A stretch of DNA of 36,326 nt from Streptococcus infantis (GCF_015546995.1 NZ_JADMUH010000018.1:1-36326), one strand, 5' to 3'; numbered from the stretch's first letter, positions 1 to 6,959 are shown. Notes: generated by a model not told the origin, from the sequence alone. Numbers and translations are program-made.

Positions 1-217
1 CAAAATGTTTAAATTTTATATTATTACTTTTCAAATAAAAACCACTTGCAATAGCTGGACCAAGTGCGCCTACTATATGTAGTGTTCTCCCTATAATCGT
101 TTCTAATCCCAAAATATGAGATTGCGTAATTATGGCGAGAAGCCCCCATGTTATATAAGTAATTCCAAATGTACAATAAAGATAATTTTTTAAATTCTTT
201 TTATCAATTTCTGTCAT
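1..217 (-). CDS. CPBP-family membrane protease, N-terminal part (runs off the window)
   Basis: An open frame starts with ATG at 217 and runs off the left edge after 72 codons without a stop. The protein begins MTEIDKKNLKNYLYCTFGIT and has a hydrophobic segment at about residues 11-33, then a polar stretch and a second hydrophobic segment containing LGPAIASGFYL near residues 54-64. This pattern resembles the N-terminus of CPBP (CAAX/bacteriocin-processing) intramembrane proteases, whose catalytic EExxxR and HxxxB motifs would lie outside the window. The ribosome-binding site is weak (GGAAATG). It lies outside the repeat-bounded island, next to a hairpin that could terminate transcripts from either side. 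The family call is tentative because no catalytic motif is visible. Confidence 0.6.
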   Translation of the reverse strand, partial: MTEIDKKNLKNYLYCTFGITYITWGLLAIITQSHILGLETIIGRTLHIVGALGPAIASGFYLKSNNIKFKHF

Positions 218-360
218 TTCATTTCCATATCTTGATTATTTTAAATGTAATATTTGTTACTGCTTATTAGTTGGTCTTGATTATAACCACCTATATTTTA
301 TCACAAAAATACAAAAAAAGCCTTACATTCAAGGCTTTACATTATTGATTCATATCAAGA
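218..360. other. Intergenic stretch with shared terminator
   Basis: No gene is seen. The main feature is the hairpin at 318-337, described separately. From 320 onward this stretch resembles 7477 onward, the sequence downstream of rlmD, which supports this being the displaced original downstream flank of rlmD. Confidence 0.5.
318..337. terminator. Bidirectional intrinsic terminator, left copy of the rlmD terminator
   Basis: AAGCCTT (318-324) pairs with AAGGCTT (331-337) around a 6-base loop, with an A-tract at 313-319 that gives a U-tract on minus-strand RNA. A very similar hairpin lies at 7473-7496 just after rlmD. Confidence 0.75.
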
Positions 361-392
361 TTTCTAGGCTTTTACGAGCAACACTACACACT
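361..392. repeat. Left attachment-like repeat, remnant of rlmD 3' end
   Basis: These 32 bases match 7519-7550 at 27 positions with no gaps inside them. Read on the minus strand in the rlmD frame they give CVVLLVKA followed by TAG, against [11 protein letters not shown] at the real end of rlmD. The similarity continues left across the terminator (320-360 against 7477-7518, one gap). The match stops at 393, so the crossover probably lies within about 381-392. This is the expected form of an attL/attR pair made by integration into the 3' end of rlmD. Which side is native and which came with the element cannot be settled here. Confidence 0.7.
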
Positions 393-784
393 AGGAGCTT
401 CGCTGTTACCGTATCGTTTCGTCGTAAACTCCTCACTCTACGACAGCTATACCATGGGCGGAAATCTGCTTCTACTTTGCTGATGTCTCAGCTTGTACAA
501 GCAGTGATACTGCCTCAACATGATGCGTTTGTGGGACTCAAAAGGTTTGGGTGAACCTTTTGAGGATTAAGCACGTTTCACTAACAAACTCACGCACTCA
601 ACATGTCTTGACGGTTACTACCTATACTGTGAAACGAAATCAAAGCTGCTGAATATCCGTATTAAACTATTAAACGTAACTAATGCGAGTATTTACGGCT
701 TCGTTAATATACAGTATTGTTACATCTATGCCAAGTTTCCGATAGTTAGTTCTTCTTTCTTTATTTAAATCTTTACAAATCCAA
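393..784. other. Gene-free left end of the island
   Basis: No convincing coding sequence is seen on either strand; the plus-strand open frame starting at 345 begins inside the attachment-like repeat and resembles nothing I know. Visible structure includes a perfect 11-bp inverted repeat CTCAAAAGGTT (537-547) with AACCTTTTGAG (554-564), and a longer-range pair CGTTTCAC (574-581) with GTGAAACG (629-636). It lies downstream of the Cap15 gene. It could be recombinase arm sites, a decayed gene or a non-coding RNA. Confidence 0.4.
537..564. terminator. Perfect 11-bp inverted repeat, possible terminator
   Basis: CTCAAAAGGTT and its exact complement flank the 6-base loop TGGGTG. There is no clear U-tract on either strand, so termination is only one possible role. 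It would be the first strong hairpin after the CBASS operon, about 220 bases past the Cap15 stop. Confidence 0.4.
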
Positions 785-1369
785 CTAGCGAGAAGGGTTG
801 TTTATCTCAAAACTCATTGAACCTTTGGTTCCTCGATTAGTATAATAATTTCCTTCTAGTTGATTTGGATTATCAATATCAAGAATTACCGTCCCATAAT
901 GTATAGGACTTTGCAATTCAGCCCTTGGGCTATTTAAATATGTATAAATTAATTTTTGTGTTCCATTATCATTGATAATTGATGCTGTAATGCTATGGCT
1001 CGAACTTTCACCCGTTTTAAACTTAACTTTAATAGTCGTAAATGACTGTTCAATAGTAAGTTCACAATTTCTTTCATTCTGATCATAGTCCGTCTTGAAA
1101 CTACCTACATAATTCGCAAATAAAATTGGAACATTATGAATCTTAGATAGTAATGGCCACCGCCATGCTGTTTTTTCAAAAATAGCCATAATAATTGCTG
1201 TAACTGATATAGCTTCACCAATATACCCAATGGCTGAATATACCAATGCCAAAATATCAGATTTAAGATTCACTGCAATCTCTTGGCCACTTATTAACAA
1301 TCTTAATAACAAGCAAATTGCAAAAACCCATATTGTAATATTCAAAAATTTTTTCTGCTGTTCATTCAT
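785..1369 (-). CDS. cap15: CBASS effector, Cap15-like (two membrane helices plus beta-rich domain)
   Basis: This 194-residue protein has two hydrophobic helices at about residues 9-27 and 39-64. A soluble, beta-strand-rich domain follows from about residue 80 to the end and contains the segment PILFANYVGSF. That architecture and size match Cap15 (SMODS-associating 2TM beta-strand-rich effector), a CBASS effector whose beta-barrel binds a cyclic nucleotide and whose membrane helices then disrupt the inner membrane, killing the infected cell. The ATG lies 5 bases after the stop of the CD-NTase gene, with only a weak ribosome-binding site, so translation may be coupled. The neighbour is the strongest support for the function. 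The membrane-plus-barrel reading is from sequence pattern only; the ligand is unknown. Confidence 0.75.
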   Translation of the reverse strand: MNEQQKKFLNITIWVFAICLLLRLLISGQEIAVNLKSDILALVYSAIGYIGEAISVTAIIMAIFEKTAWRWPLLSKIHNVPILFANYVGSFKTDYDQNERNCELTIEQSFTTIKVKFKTGESSSHSITASIINDNGTQKLIYTYLNSPRAELQSPIHYGTVILDIDNPNQLEGNYYTNRGTKGSMSFEINNPSR

Positions 1370-1374
1370 AAGTT

Positions 1375-2262
1375 TTATTTATAATCCAAAAATTCAATCA
1401 TTCTAACTAAAAAAGTTTTTGTATCCTGTAAATTCCATTTCTGCTCTGAACGAAAAAGGTAATACATTCCACTTACTTCAACCCAATTTAAATTCACTTG
1501 AGACACTATGTAATATAACGCTTGCTGTAACAACCCTGTGTAGCTATTACTATTGAAAAACATCTGTTCAGGTATATTCCAGACCAAACATTCTATCAAA
1601 TATGAAGAAATGCGTTCGTTTGTCAATCCTAGCTCCTGCATCTCGTTCTTAATATGCTTCATAATCCTAACTAAATATTTATATTTATAGTGAGTAGATT
1701 TATTCTTAGAGATACCATTTTGTATATGAACTTTAGGATAATTAATTACTTCATAATTTCCGTTTGAGGTAAAAAATTTGATGCCTTCAACAAATTTTTC
1801 AGATGACCTGCTACCAATATATCTATAATTTCGATATTGAAAACATGGGACTACATCTGCATTTACGTGATATGAGTTAGAATTAATATTGATACACTTA
1901 TTGCCAATAGAAACTGATTCTGCACCAAATTTTGAAATTAACGCTTTAATCACTTCGTTTTTAAATACATTAGCATTGGTGCTGCTACTAGAGTAATTAT
2001 AGTCTAGGTCCGATAACCCATCTACATACTCACAATAAAATAAAGATTTCACCATGATACAGATATCAATGTCGCTATTTTTCTTTACATTCGTATTATT
2101 TGCATAAGAACCTTGGGCAAAAATTTCATATTCATACTTTGAAGAGAGCCCACTCCTTTCTATTGCATCTTTAATCATTCCAATAGTATTTTCAACCCGT
2201 GTTTCTTCAGTGGCAGATAACGGCTTAATCCATGATTGTAATGCTTCTTCAGAATATCTCAT
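1375..2262 (-). CDS. CD-NTase (CBASS cyclic oligonucleotide synthase)
   Basis: This 295-residue protein carries the nucleotidyltransferase signature QGSYANNTNVKKNSDIDICI: G51-S52, then D64 and D66 as the DxD pair, with a third acidic residue at D136 in the strand NADVVPC. An alpha-helical second domain follows, as in the CD-NTase (SMODS) family that makes cyclic di- or trinucleotide alarms after phage infection. The clade is not certain; it could belong to clade B or E. The ATG at 2262 was chosen because GGAG lies 10 bases upstream and the protein then begins MRYSEEALQSW, a normal CD-NTase start; the open frame extends 35 codons further but has no good start signal. It is transcribed with the Cap15-like gene. 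No Cap2/Cap3 ubiquitin-like genes are present, so this is a minimal type I CBASS. Confidence 0.85.
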   Translation of the reverse strand: MRYSEEALQSWIKPLSATEETRVENTIGMIKDAIERSGLSSKYEYEIFAQGSYANNTNVKKNSDIDICIMVKSLFYCEYVDGLSDLDYNYSSSSTNANVFKNEVIKALISKFGAESVSIGNKCININSNSYHVNADVVPCFQYRNYRYIGSRSSEKFVEGIKFFTSNGNYEVINYPKVHIQNGISKNKSTHYKYKYLVRIMKHIKNEMQELGLTNERISSYLIECLVWNIPEQMFFNSNSYTGLLQQALYYIVSQVNLNWVEVSGMYYLFRSEQKWNLQDTKTFLVRMIEFLDYK

Positions 2263-2335
2263 TATAAAACAACTCCATTTTAGTTTTTTGGTTAATTCAT
2301 AAAAAGTAACCGATATTAAAAAAATCCTACATATA

Positions 2336-2344
2336 ATTATACCA
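2336..2344 (-). promoter_or_regulatory. Extended -10 promoter of the CBASS operon
   Basis: TGGTATAAT on the minus strand (TATAAT at 2336-2341) is an extended -10 element about 75 bases before the CD-NTase ATG. No good -35 is visible 16-18 bases upstream, where the U-tract and stem of the preceding terminator lie. The defence operon therefore seems to have its own weak-to-moderate promoter, insulated from upstream genes. Confidence 0.55.
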
Positions 2345-2352
2345 CTAAACAA

Positions 2353-2398
2353 GAAAAAAGGCTGCAAACATAGTGAACTATACTATGCCTACAGCCTT
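2353..2398 (-). terminator. Intrinsic terminator after the recombinase remnant
   Basis: AAGGCTG (2358-2364) pairs with CAGCCTT (2392-2398), and CATAG (2369-2373) with CTATG (2383-2387). On the minus-strand RNA a U-tract follows. The stem overlaps the recombinase stop codon. Confidence 0.8.
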
Positions 2399-2828
2399 AT
2401 AAATCAACTTCTGTTCCTTCCAAAAATCTAACGGTTATCTGTCCATCCTCCGAAATCAAAATACTATCTAGTACCTGACACATCTCAAAGGAATCATATT
2501 CCCAACACTCCTTATTTATCAATTCAGCCAGTAACACACTGTAATGCTTTTCTAATAACTGGTTTTCTTCCAAGATCTTATTCCACTTTCCATGCAACAA
2601 ATCCATATTCTCACTCAGTAGTTTAACTGCCATCATTACAGCTTTCTCTAGTGTTCCCTCATCGATATGGTTATTCTGACAACCAATCTGTCCCTTTACC
2701 TTATAACGGTTGTTACACTGCCAAACTTTACGTTTGCCACGACTGGTCGTCCAGTTCTTACGTCCAAAAGCTGAACCGCATTCTGCACAGAACACCTTGG
2801 TAGTAAAAGGGTTGTCCTCATTTTGCAT
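2397..2828 (-). pseudogene. Large serine recombinase, C-terminal remnant (zinc ribbon and tail)
   Basis: The 143 residues show NPFTTKVFCAECGSAFGRKN near the start and CNNRYKVKGQIGC later, the Cys-pair zinc-ribbon domain of large serine recombinases. A helical region and a C-terminal strand (ITVRFLEGTEVDL) typical of the family tail follow. The catalytic N-terminal domain with its serine and the recombinase domain are missing. The family is normally about 500 or more residues, so roughly the last quarter is left. The junction is sharp at about 2828/2829, where umuC-derived sequence begins on the other strand. The ATG used here is internal to the original gene. A functional integrase is not possible from this fragment. 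Confidence 0.8.
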
Positions 2829-3005
2829 GATGTAGAAGAAATTGAAAAAGAAAATAGACTTCAGACAGCTATTGATGTTGTCAGAGAACAGTTTGGCTTT
2901 TTAGCCATACAAAAAGGAACCGTCCTAACTGAAGGTTCCTAAAATATTGAACGCAGTAAACTTATTGGCGGTCATTCCGCTGGTGGATTGGAGGGATTAA
3001 AATGA
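2829..3005 (+). pseudogene. umuC/uvrX-like Y-family polymerase, broken C-terminal tail
   Basis: Frame 2829-3005 reads DVEEIEKENRL, then AIDVVREQFGFLAIQKG, and ends with RSKLIGGHSAGGLEGLK, the characteristic C-terminus of UmuC/ImpB-type error-prone polymerases on streptococcal mobile elements. The N-terminal polymerase domains are absent, and a TAA at 2940-2942 interrupts the remaining frame in TEGS-stop-NIERS. Its TGA at 3003-3005 overlaps the ATG of the next gene (ATGA), so the original operon order umuC-YolD-like-DUF5960 is preserved. In Mega elements this umuC gene is usually reported as incomplete; here only the last 58 codons remain. Confidence 0.8.
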
Positions 3006-3370
3006 TTGACCGTTCATCCTTACCATTTCAGTCAGCAAGAGAGTACCAGGATACAAAGATGCAAAAATGGATGGGCTTTTTCCTATCTGAACATGCATCA
3101 GCACTCTCTGATGATACAAACAAAGTAACGTACATGTCTGACTTATCACTAGAGAAGAAATTATTACTCCTCAGTCAAGTATACGCCGGGCAGCTACGCA
3201 CACGCATTCAAGTGATTGAAAAAAACAAGCGTGTTTCCTACACTGGAACAATACCAAGTCTGACCAAAGATTTCATTTTGATAAAAACTACAACAGGTCA
3301 CATCAATTTGAAATTAAAAGACATTATTAGTATTGAACTTGTCGAGGAGGTGCTCTATGAATCAGCTTGA
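3002..3370 (+). CDS. YolD-like small protein of the umuC operon
   Basis: This 122-residue protein begins MIDRSSLPFQSAREYQDTKM and has an N-terminal region typical of the YolD-like proteins encoded next to UmuC/UvrX polymerases on Tn5252-related elements. Residues 75-118 form a compact beta-rich region (RVSYTGTIPSLTKDFILIKT). The ribosome-binding site GGAGGG precedes the ATG, and the ATG overlaps the umuC stop. The exact role is unknown; the family is thought to modulate the partner polymerase. Because its partner here is destroyed, the gene is probably a passenger kept in the Mega block. Confidence 0.7.
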   Translation: MIDRSSLPFQSAREYQDTKMQKWMGFFLSEHASALSDDTNKVTYMSDLSLEKKLLLLSQVYAGQLRTRIQVIEKNKRVSYTGTIPSLTKDFILIKTTTGHINLKLKDIISIELVEEVLYESA

Positions 3371-3656
3371 GTTTCAGCGTAATCACCTACAAATGGACTA
3401 TTATAGCGAGAGCTACCAAGATTTTGAACGTGACTTCTACCGCTACTCTAACATGAATATTCCATTGACCTTCCTAACTGATGATATCCTAAAAACAATG
3501 GCGACTTCACGTAAGAATTACTTTGTCCTCAATAAGGAAAAGTCCAGAGATAACCGCGATCACTTCTTCATATTTGAAGTAAGTACCGTAGATGAGAATC
3601 CGCTAATCTATCATTATACATATAAGAAAACTACAATATATTTAGCAGAAAAATAG
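3357..3656 (+). CDS. DUF5960 family protein of the Mega/Tn5252 block
   Basis: The protein is 99 residues from the ATG at 3357, chosen because GAGGAGGTG lies 6 bases upstream. The frame is open a little further upstream, but that start has no such site. It overlaps the end of the YolD-like gene by 14 bases. It begins MNQLEFQRNHLQMDYYSESY and ends with a strand-rich segment (PLIYHYTYKKTTIYLAEK). I recognise it as the small conserved protein that follows the YolD-like gene on Tn5252-like elements and Mega. No function is established. The stop codon sits inside the following terminator stem. Confidence 0.65.
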   Translation: MNQLEFQRNHLQMDYYSESYQDFERDFYRYSNMNIPLTFLTDDILKTMATSRKNYFVLNKEKSRDNRDHFFIFEVSTVDENPLIYHYTYKKTTIYLAEK

Positions 3657-3682
3657 GAGCAGTTCAATTGACTGTTCCTATT
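3652..3682. terminator. Bidirectional terminator between convergent Mega operons
   Basis: AATAGGAGCAGT (3652-3663) pairs with ACTGTTCCTATT (3671-3682), one G-T pair, with A- and T-tracts on the two sides. It serves the umuC-side operon on the plus strand and probably msr(D) on the minus strand. Confidence 0.85.
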
Positions 3683-3773
3683 TTTAATATTCATAAAATC
3701 TAAAGTCTTTATACTCTTTAACAATGGAGTCGCCAACCAGAACAGACTATACTGACCAGCGACTACCTTAAAT

Positions 3774-5237
3774 TTAATGTTTCAGATTTATTTTCTTATC
3801 TCTAATTTCATAAACTACATCTGCTACATTTTCGAGTAATCGTTTATCGTGGGTGATAAACACGATAGTTCCGGTGTACTCCTTCATTAGTATTTCCAAA
3901 GCCTCTAAACTTGGTATGTCAAGGAAGTTACTGGGTTCATCCATTATTAGGATGTTATATCTACCCATGAGCATTTTAGCAAGCAACAATTTTATAATTT
4001 CTCCACCGCTTAAAACAGATAAACTTTTTCCAATATCGTTCTGTTTGAACCCCATAGATGCTAGCACTGAACGAATTTCTGATATATTGTAGTCACAATC
4101 CTTCTGCATAAACTCCATAACATTCTGATTACTGTTGTACTTGTAACCATTCTGTGCAAAGTAACCTATTTTTGCCTTAGGCGAAATAGAAATTCCTTCT
4201 TCATGGTTTAAGATCATTTGGATTAAAGTTGTTTTTCCGATTCCATTACCACCAGTTAACGCCACTTTTGCTCCTAACGGAATTTGAAAAGATGCATTTT
4301 CAAACAGAGCCTTATCCCCAAATACTTTATTAATTTCTGCACCGACTATAGGGTATGGATTATGGAGCTCCAATGCTTTACTTTGCCTGAAACGAATTCT
4401 GCGAATGCCTTCCGGAGCTTCTACTTTTCCTAAGGCCGCAATCCTGTGCTCTAGGGTTTTAGCAGCATTATACATCTTTTTTTCCTTACTTCCTATTGAT
4501 TTTTGATGAGCTAAACGCCCTCCGTCTTCAGTACTTTTTTTCTTTGAAGAACCTTTTGCCTTCTGTTCTATTTTACGAGCCTGTTTTCGCTTTTCCTCCG
4601 CAGCCCTTTCCAATCGGGCACGTTCCGCAATAAATTGTTCGTATTCTGCAGCTTGGCTCTTACGTTCTTCCTCTTTCTGACGAAGATAATCAGAATAGTT
4701 TCCCCAATACTCAGTGATTTTGCCATCTTTCAGTTCCCATATTTTATCTACTATTTCATCAAGAAAATAGCGGTCATGGCTAATAACTAACAGTGCACCT
4801 GTAAAATATTTTAGCTGTCCTATTAGAAAATCAATTCCTTCACGGTCTAAATGGCTCGTAGGTTCATCCGCTAAAATACCATGAACCTGTGCCGATAAGG
4901 CCTGTGCTATTTTAAGCCTTGTTTCTTCACCACCGCTCATAGTCTGTATATTTAATTGCTCAACACCTAGCTTGCCTACAAGTGCAAAATCTTTTTCCTC
5001 CTGCAGAGTTACTTCGTCCAACTGGGGAATATAGGCAAGTTCACCCAGACGATTCATTTTACATCCTGGGGGAGTTAATTCTCCTAAAAGTACCCTGAGT
5101 AAAGTGCTTTTTCCAGCACCATTTGCTCCTACTAAACCAATACGGTCATAATCATATACTTCTAATTCATTTATATCTAAAACATCGCGTCCTTTGAATT
5201 CCACACGAATGTCTTTTGCTTTTAATATTAATTCCAT
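3774..5237 (-). CDS. msr(D): Msr(D) (Mel) ABC-F ribosome protection protein
   Basis: The 487 residues contain two ATP-binding cassettes with no membrane segments: Walker A at 37-45 (GANGAGKST) and 329-337 (GGNGIGKTT), signatures SGGEE at 101-105 and SGGE at 410-413, and Walker B ending in E125 and E434. A long charged Lys/Glu-rich linker (about 185-260) between them is the antibiotic-resistance domain of ABC-F proteins. Msr(D) binds the ribosome and displaces macrolides and ketolides. The length matches the family. It is the second gene of the mef(E)-msr(D) operon, 119 bases downstream of mef(E), with its own leader peptide in the gap. The reading frame is intact and all catalytic residues are present, so macrolide resistance is expected. 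Confidence 0.95.
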
Positions 5238-5282
5238 AACATTTCCTCCTGTCTATAATCGCATGCTTTCATTTGCTTGTAT

Positions 5283-5310
5283 GCAGGGAAAACCCTGCGA
5301 TTTTAGCAGG
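5283..5310 (-). promoter_or_regulatory. Competing hairpins of the msr(D) attenuator
   Basis: GCAGGG (5283-5288) pairs with CCCTGC (5293-5298) around AAAA. The upstream arm GCAGG (5306-5310) can pair with CCTGC (5294-5298) instead. Such mutually exclusive stems next to a leader peptide fit macrolide-induced attenuation of msr(D). Confidence 0.65.
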
Positions 5311-5315
5311 AAGAG

Positions 5316-5336
5316 TTACATGAAAATAAGATACAT
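5316..5336 (-). CDS. msrDL: msr(D) leader peptide MYLIFM
   Basis: Six codons, MYLIFM then TAA, preceded by GGAGG with a 7-base spacing and lying between mef(E) and msr(D). The peptide matches the described MsrD leader, on which ribosomes stall in the presence of macrolides. The stem pair immediately downstream would be rearranged by a stalled ribosome, raising msr(D) expression. The sequence is exact; the regulatory role is from published work on this leader. Confidence 0.85.
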   Translation of the reverse strand: MYLIFM

Positions 5337-5356
5337 AAATATTCCTCCAATATTGT

Positions 5357-6574
5357 TTATTTTAAATCTAATTTTCTAACCTCAGTTATCATTTGGCAAA
5401 CTATAGCAATGCCAATAATTAAAATACCTGATAGTAAAAACCAATGATTTACACCGATTTTATCAGCAAAGAATCCAGAAAGAATTAACCCAATTGGCAT
5501 AGCAAGTGACATGATACTTCCGATCAAAGAAAATACACGTCCTAAATATTCAGGCTTAATTTTCTCCTGAAAAAGAGCTGTTTGCACACCGCTATAAAAT
5601 GGCACCGAAAGCCCCATTATTGCACAGCAAACTACGAATATTACAAATCCATTTGGAGGAAGTATTCCCGAAACGGCTAAACTGGTCCCCATTATAAAAA
5701 ATGAACTTGTTATTAGTAATACATGCTTTTCGAAGCCCCCTAATCTTCCTAATAATAAGCCTCCTGCTAGCATCCCAAATGCAAAGGAAATTTCCGTAAT
5801 AGAAATATGCACAGGCGTTCCATTAAAGTGTTCCATGCTTATTAAAGGAAATAGTGCATTGATTGGCATATAAACAAAAGTATATAGTGTTCCTAAGAGT
5901 AATAAGGCAAACAATCCTTTGTTTTGTCTCAGAACCACAACTCCTTCTTTCATCTCCCTTATGAAATTTGGTTCTAAACTTTGCACTTGATTACCCAGCT
6001 TAGGTATACGTACAATTGCTACCGTAATAGATGCAATCACAGCACCCAATACGTCGATGGCAATAATAGCATTTAAATCCCAAACGGAGTATAAGAGTGC
6101 TGCAACTGCCGGACTAACAATATAGCTTATAGACTGCAAAGACTGACTATAGCCTGCGCATTTCGTTAGCTGTTCTTCTGGTACTAAAAGTGGTGTAACC
6201 GCATTGAGTGCTGGGGTATGAAAAGCTGTTCCAATGCTACGGATAAACAATACTATCATAATCATCCAGACAGGTAGCTCCATACAGAATGCAACAATAG
6301 CAAGCACTGCACCAGCTGCTGCGATAATTAAATCGGCACCAATCATTATCTTCTTCCTATCATGACGATCCACTAGCACACCAATGGCAGGTCCCAAAAT
6401 CGCATAGGGTAAAAAACCTACTAATGAAGCCATAGACAAGACCATCGCAGATCCTGTTTTTTCTGTAAGGTAAAAAATAATCGCCATTTGCAGGATGGCA
6501 CTAGTGATTAATGATACTGCTTGCCCTGCCCATATTGCATAAAATTTTCGTTTCCAATTGTTGTATTTTTCCAT
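5357..6574 (-). CDS. mef(E): Mef(E) macrolide efflux MFS transporter
   Basis: The 405-residue membrane protein has about twelve hydrophobic segments. The MFS signature between helices 2 and 3 is GVLVDRHDRKK (about residues 65-75). It is the proton-driven 14/15-membered macrolide pump Mef; residues such as GGFEKHVLLITSSFFIMG in the second half favour the mef(E) variant of Mega over mef(A) of Tn1207.1, judged from memory of both. The ribosome-binding site AGGAGA lies just upstream of the ATG. It is followed by msr(D) in one operon, and the two act together: Msr(D) removes drug from ribosomes and Mef exports it. Transcription starts at the promoter at 6909-6937 and passes through the leader region at 6642-6868. 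The gene is intact. Confidence 0.93.
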   Translation of the reverse strand: MEKYNNWKRKFYAIWAGQAVSLITSAILQMAIIFYLTEKTGSAMVLSMASLVGFLPYAILGPAIGVLVDRHDRKKIMIGADLIIAAAGAVLAIVAFCMELPVWMIMIVLFIRSIGTAFHTPALNAVTPLLVPEEQLTKCAGYSQSLQSISYIVSPAVAALLYSVWDLNAIIAIDVLGAVIASITVAIVRIPKLGNQVQSLEPNFIREMKEGVVVLRQNKGLFALLLLGTLYTFVYMPINALFPLISMEHFNGTPVHISITEISFAFGMLAGGLLLGRLGGFEKHVLLITSSFFIMGTSLAVSGILPPNGFVIFVVCCAIMGLSVPFYSGVQTALFQEKIKPEYLGRVFSLIGSIMSLAMPIGLILSGFFADKIGVNHWFLLSGILIIGIAIVCQMITEVRKLDLK

Positions 6575-6641
6575 TTATATTATCTCCTGCATATTATTTT
6601 GCTTGAATTTCTATTTTGAATAGCATTCTAGGCAATAAAAA

Positions 6642-6680
6642 ATGCAGGCCAAACCCCACAATGTGGCTTTTGGTCTGCAT
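6642..6680 (-). terminator. Attenuator terminator before mef(E)
   Basis: ATGCAGGCCAAA (6642-6653) pairs with TTTGGTCTGCAT (6669-6680) with one mismatch. CCACA/TGTGG extends the stem inside, and on the minus-strand RNA a U-tract follows (complement of 6637-6641). It lies about 70 bases before the mef(E) start. Confidence 0.8.
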
Positions 6681-6794
6681 ACATACAATTTGGAAACATT
6701 CATATTAAAGACATAGTTAAATAAAGGTATAGTTAAATAACCAATATCCTCACCGTAACTAATGAATGCTCAATATCGTATAAATAAGCACAAC

Positions 6795-6831
6795 AAAAAA
6801 GCCTATCATCGGGTATAGATTCTGCTTTTTT
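6795..6831 (-). terminator. First leader hairpin after the mef(E) leader peptide
   Basis: AAAAAAGC (6795-6802) pairs with GCTTTTTT (6824-6831), and CTAT (6803-6806) pairs with ATAG (6815-6818). On the minus-strand RNA it starts about ten bases after the leader stop codon and ends in a U-tract, so a ribosome stalled on the leader would interfere with its folding. Confidence 0.65.
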
Positions 6832-6841
6832 TATTGCCAGC

Positions 6842-6868
6842 TTATCTTAAACGCATTGAGGCTGTCAT
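6842..6868 (-). CDS. mef(E) leader peptide MTASMRLR
   Basis: Eight codons, MTASMRLR then TAA, preceded by AGGAGG with good spacing and lying in the 5' leader between the promoter and mef(E). This is the leader peptide described for Mega, through which macrolides relieve transcription attenuation of mef(E)/msr(D). The Arg-Leu-Arg end is an RLR-type stalling motif like those in erm leaders. The sequence is exact; induction is known for the family and inferred here. Confidence 0.88.
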   Translation of the reverse strand: MTASMRLR

Positions 6869-6908
6869 AGTTTCGGTTCCTCCTACATCTTTGTTTATAT
6901 CAATTTAT

Positions 6909-6937
6909 AGTATAACACAACAAGATGATATGTTCAA
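6909..6937 (-). promoter_or_regulatory. Promoter of the mef(E)-msr(D) operon
   Basis: The -35 TTGAAC (6932-6937) and -10 TATACT (6909-6914) on the minus strand are separated by exactly 17 bases. The start point would fall about 33 bases before the leader peptide ATG. Confidence 0.8.
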
Positions 6938-6959
6938 TATAAAAGTTATGGAATGAGAC

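Larger units (their letters stand above)
2829..6959. mobile_element. Mega-type macrolide efflux block
   Basis: The content and order are umuC remnant, YolD-like gene and DUF5960 gene on the plus strand, facing msr(D), mef(E) and its leader on the minus strand. This is the gene set of Mega (macrolide efflux genetic assembly) of pneumococci and viridans streptococci. The left limit is the recombinase/umuC junction at about 2829. The right limit is not defined by a recognisable end; it is set before the recombinase tail at 6960-7130 and could be further right. Confidence 0.75.

Noticed and set aside
345..554. 69-codon open frame on the plus strand at the island's left end
   Set aside because: It begins within the attachment-like repeat, has no ribosome-binding site, and ends inside a perfect hairpin; it resembles no known protein.
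2263..2367. 35-codon upstream extension of the CD-NTase frame, hydrophobic and like a membrane anchor
   Set aside because: It starts inside the upstream terminator and overlaps the promoter; the ATG at 2262 has GGAG at suitable spacing and gives a normal CD-NTase N-terminus.
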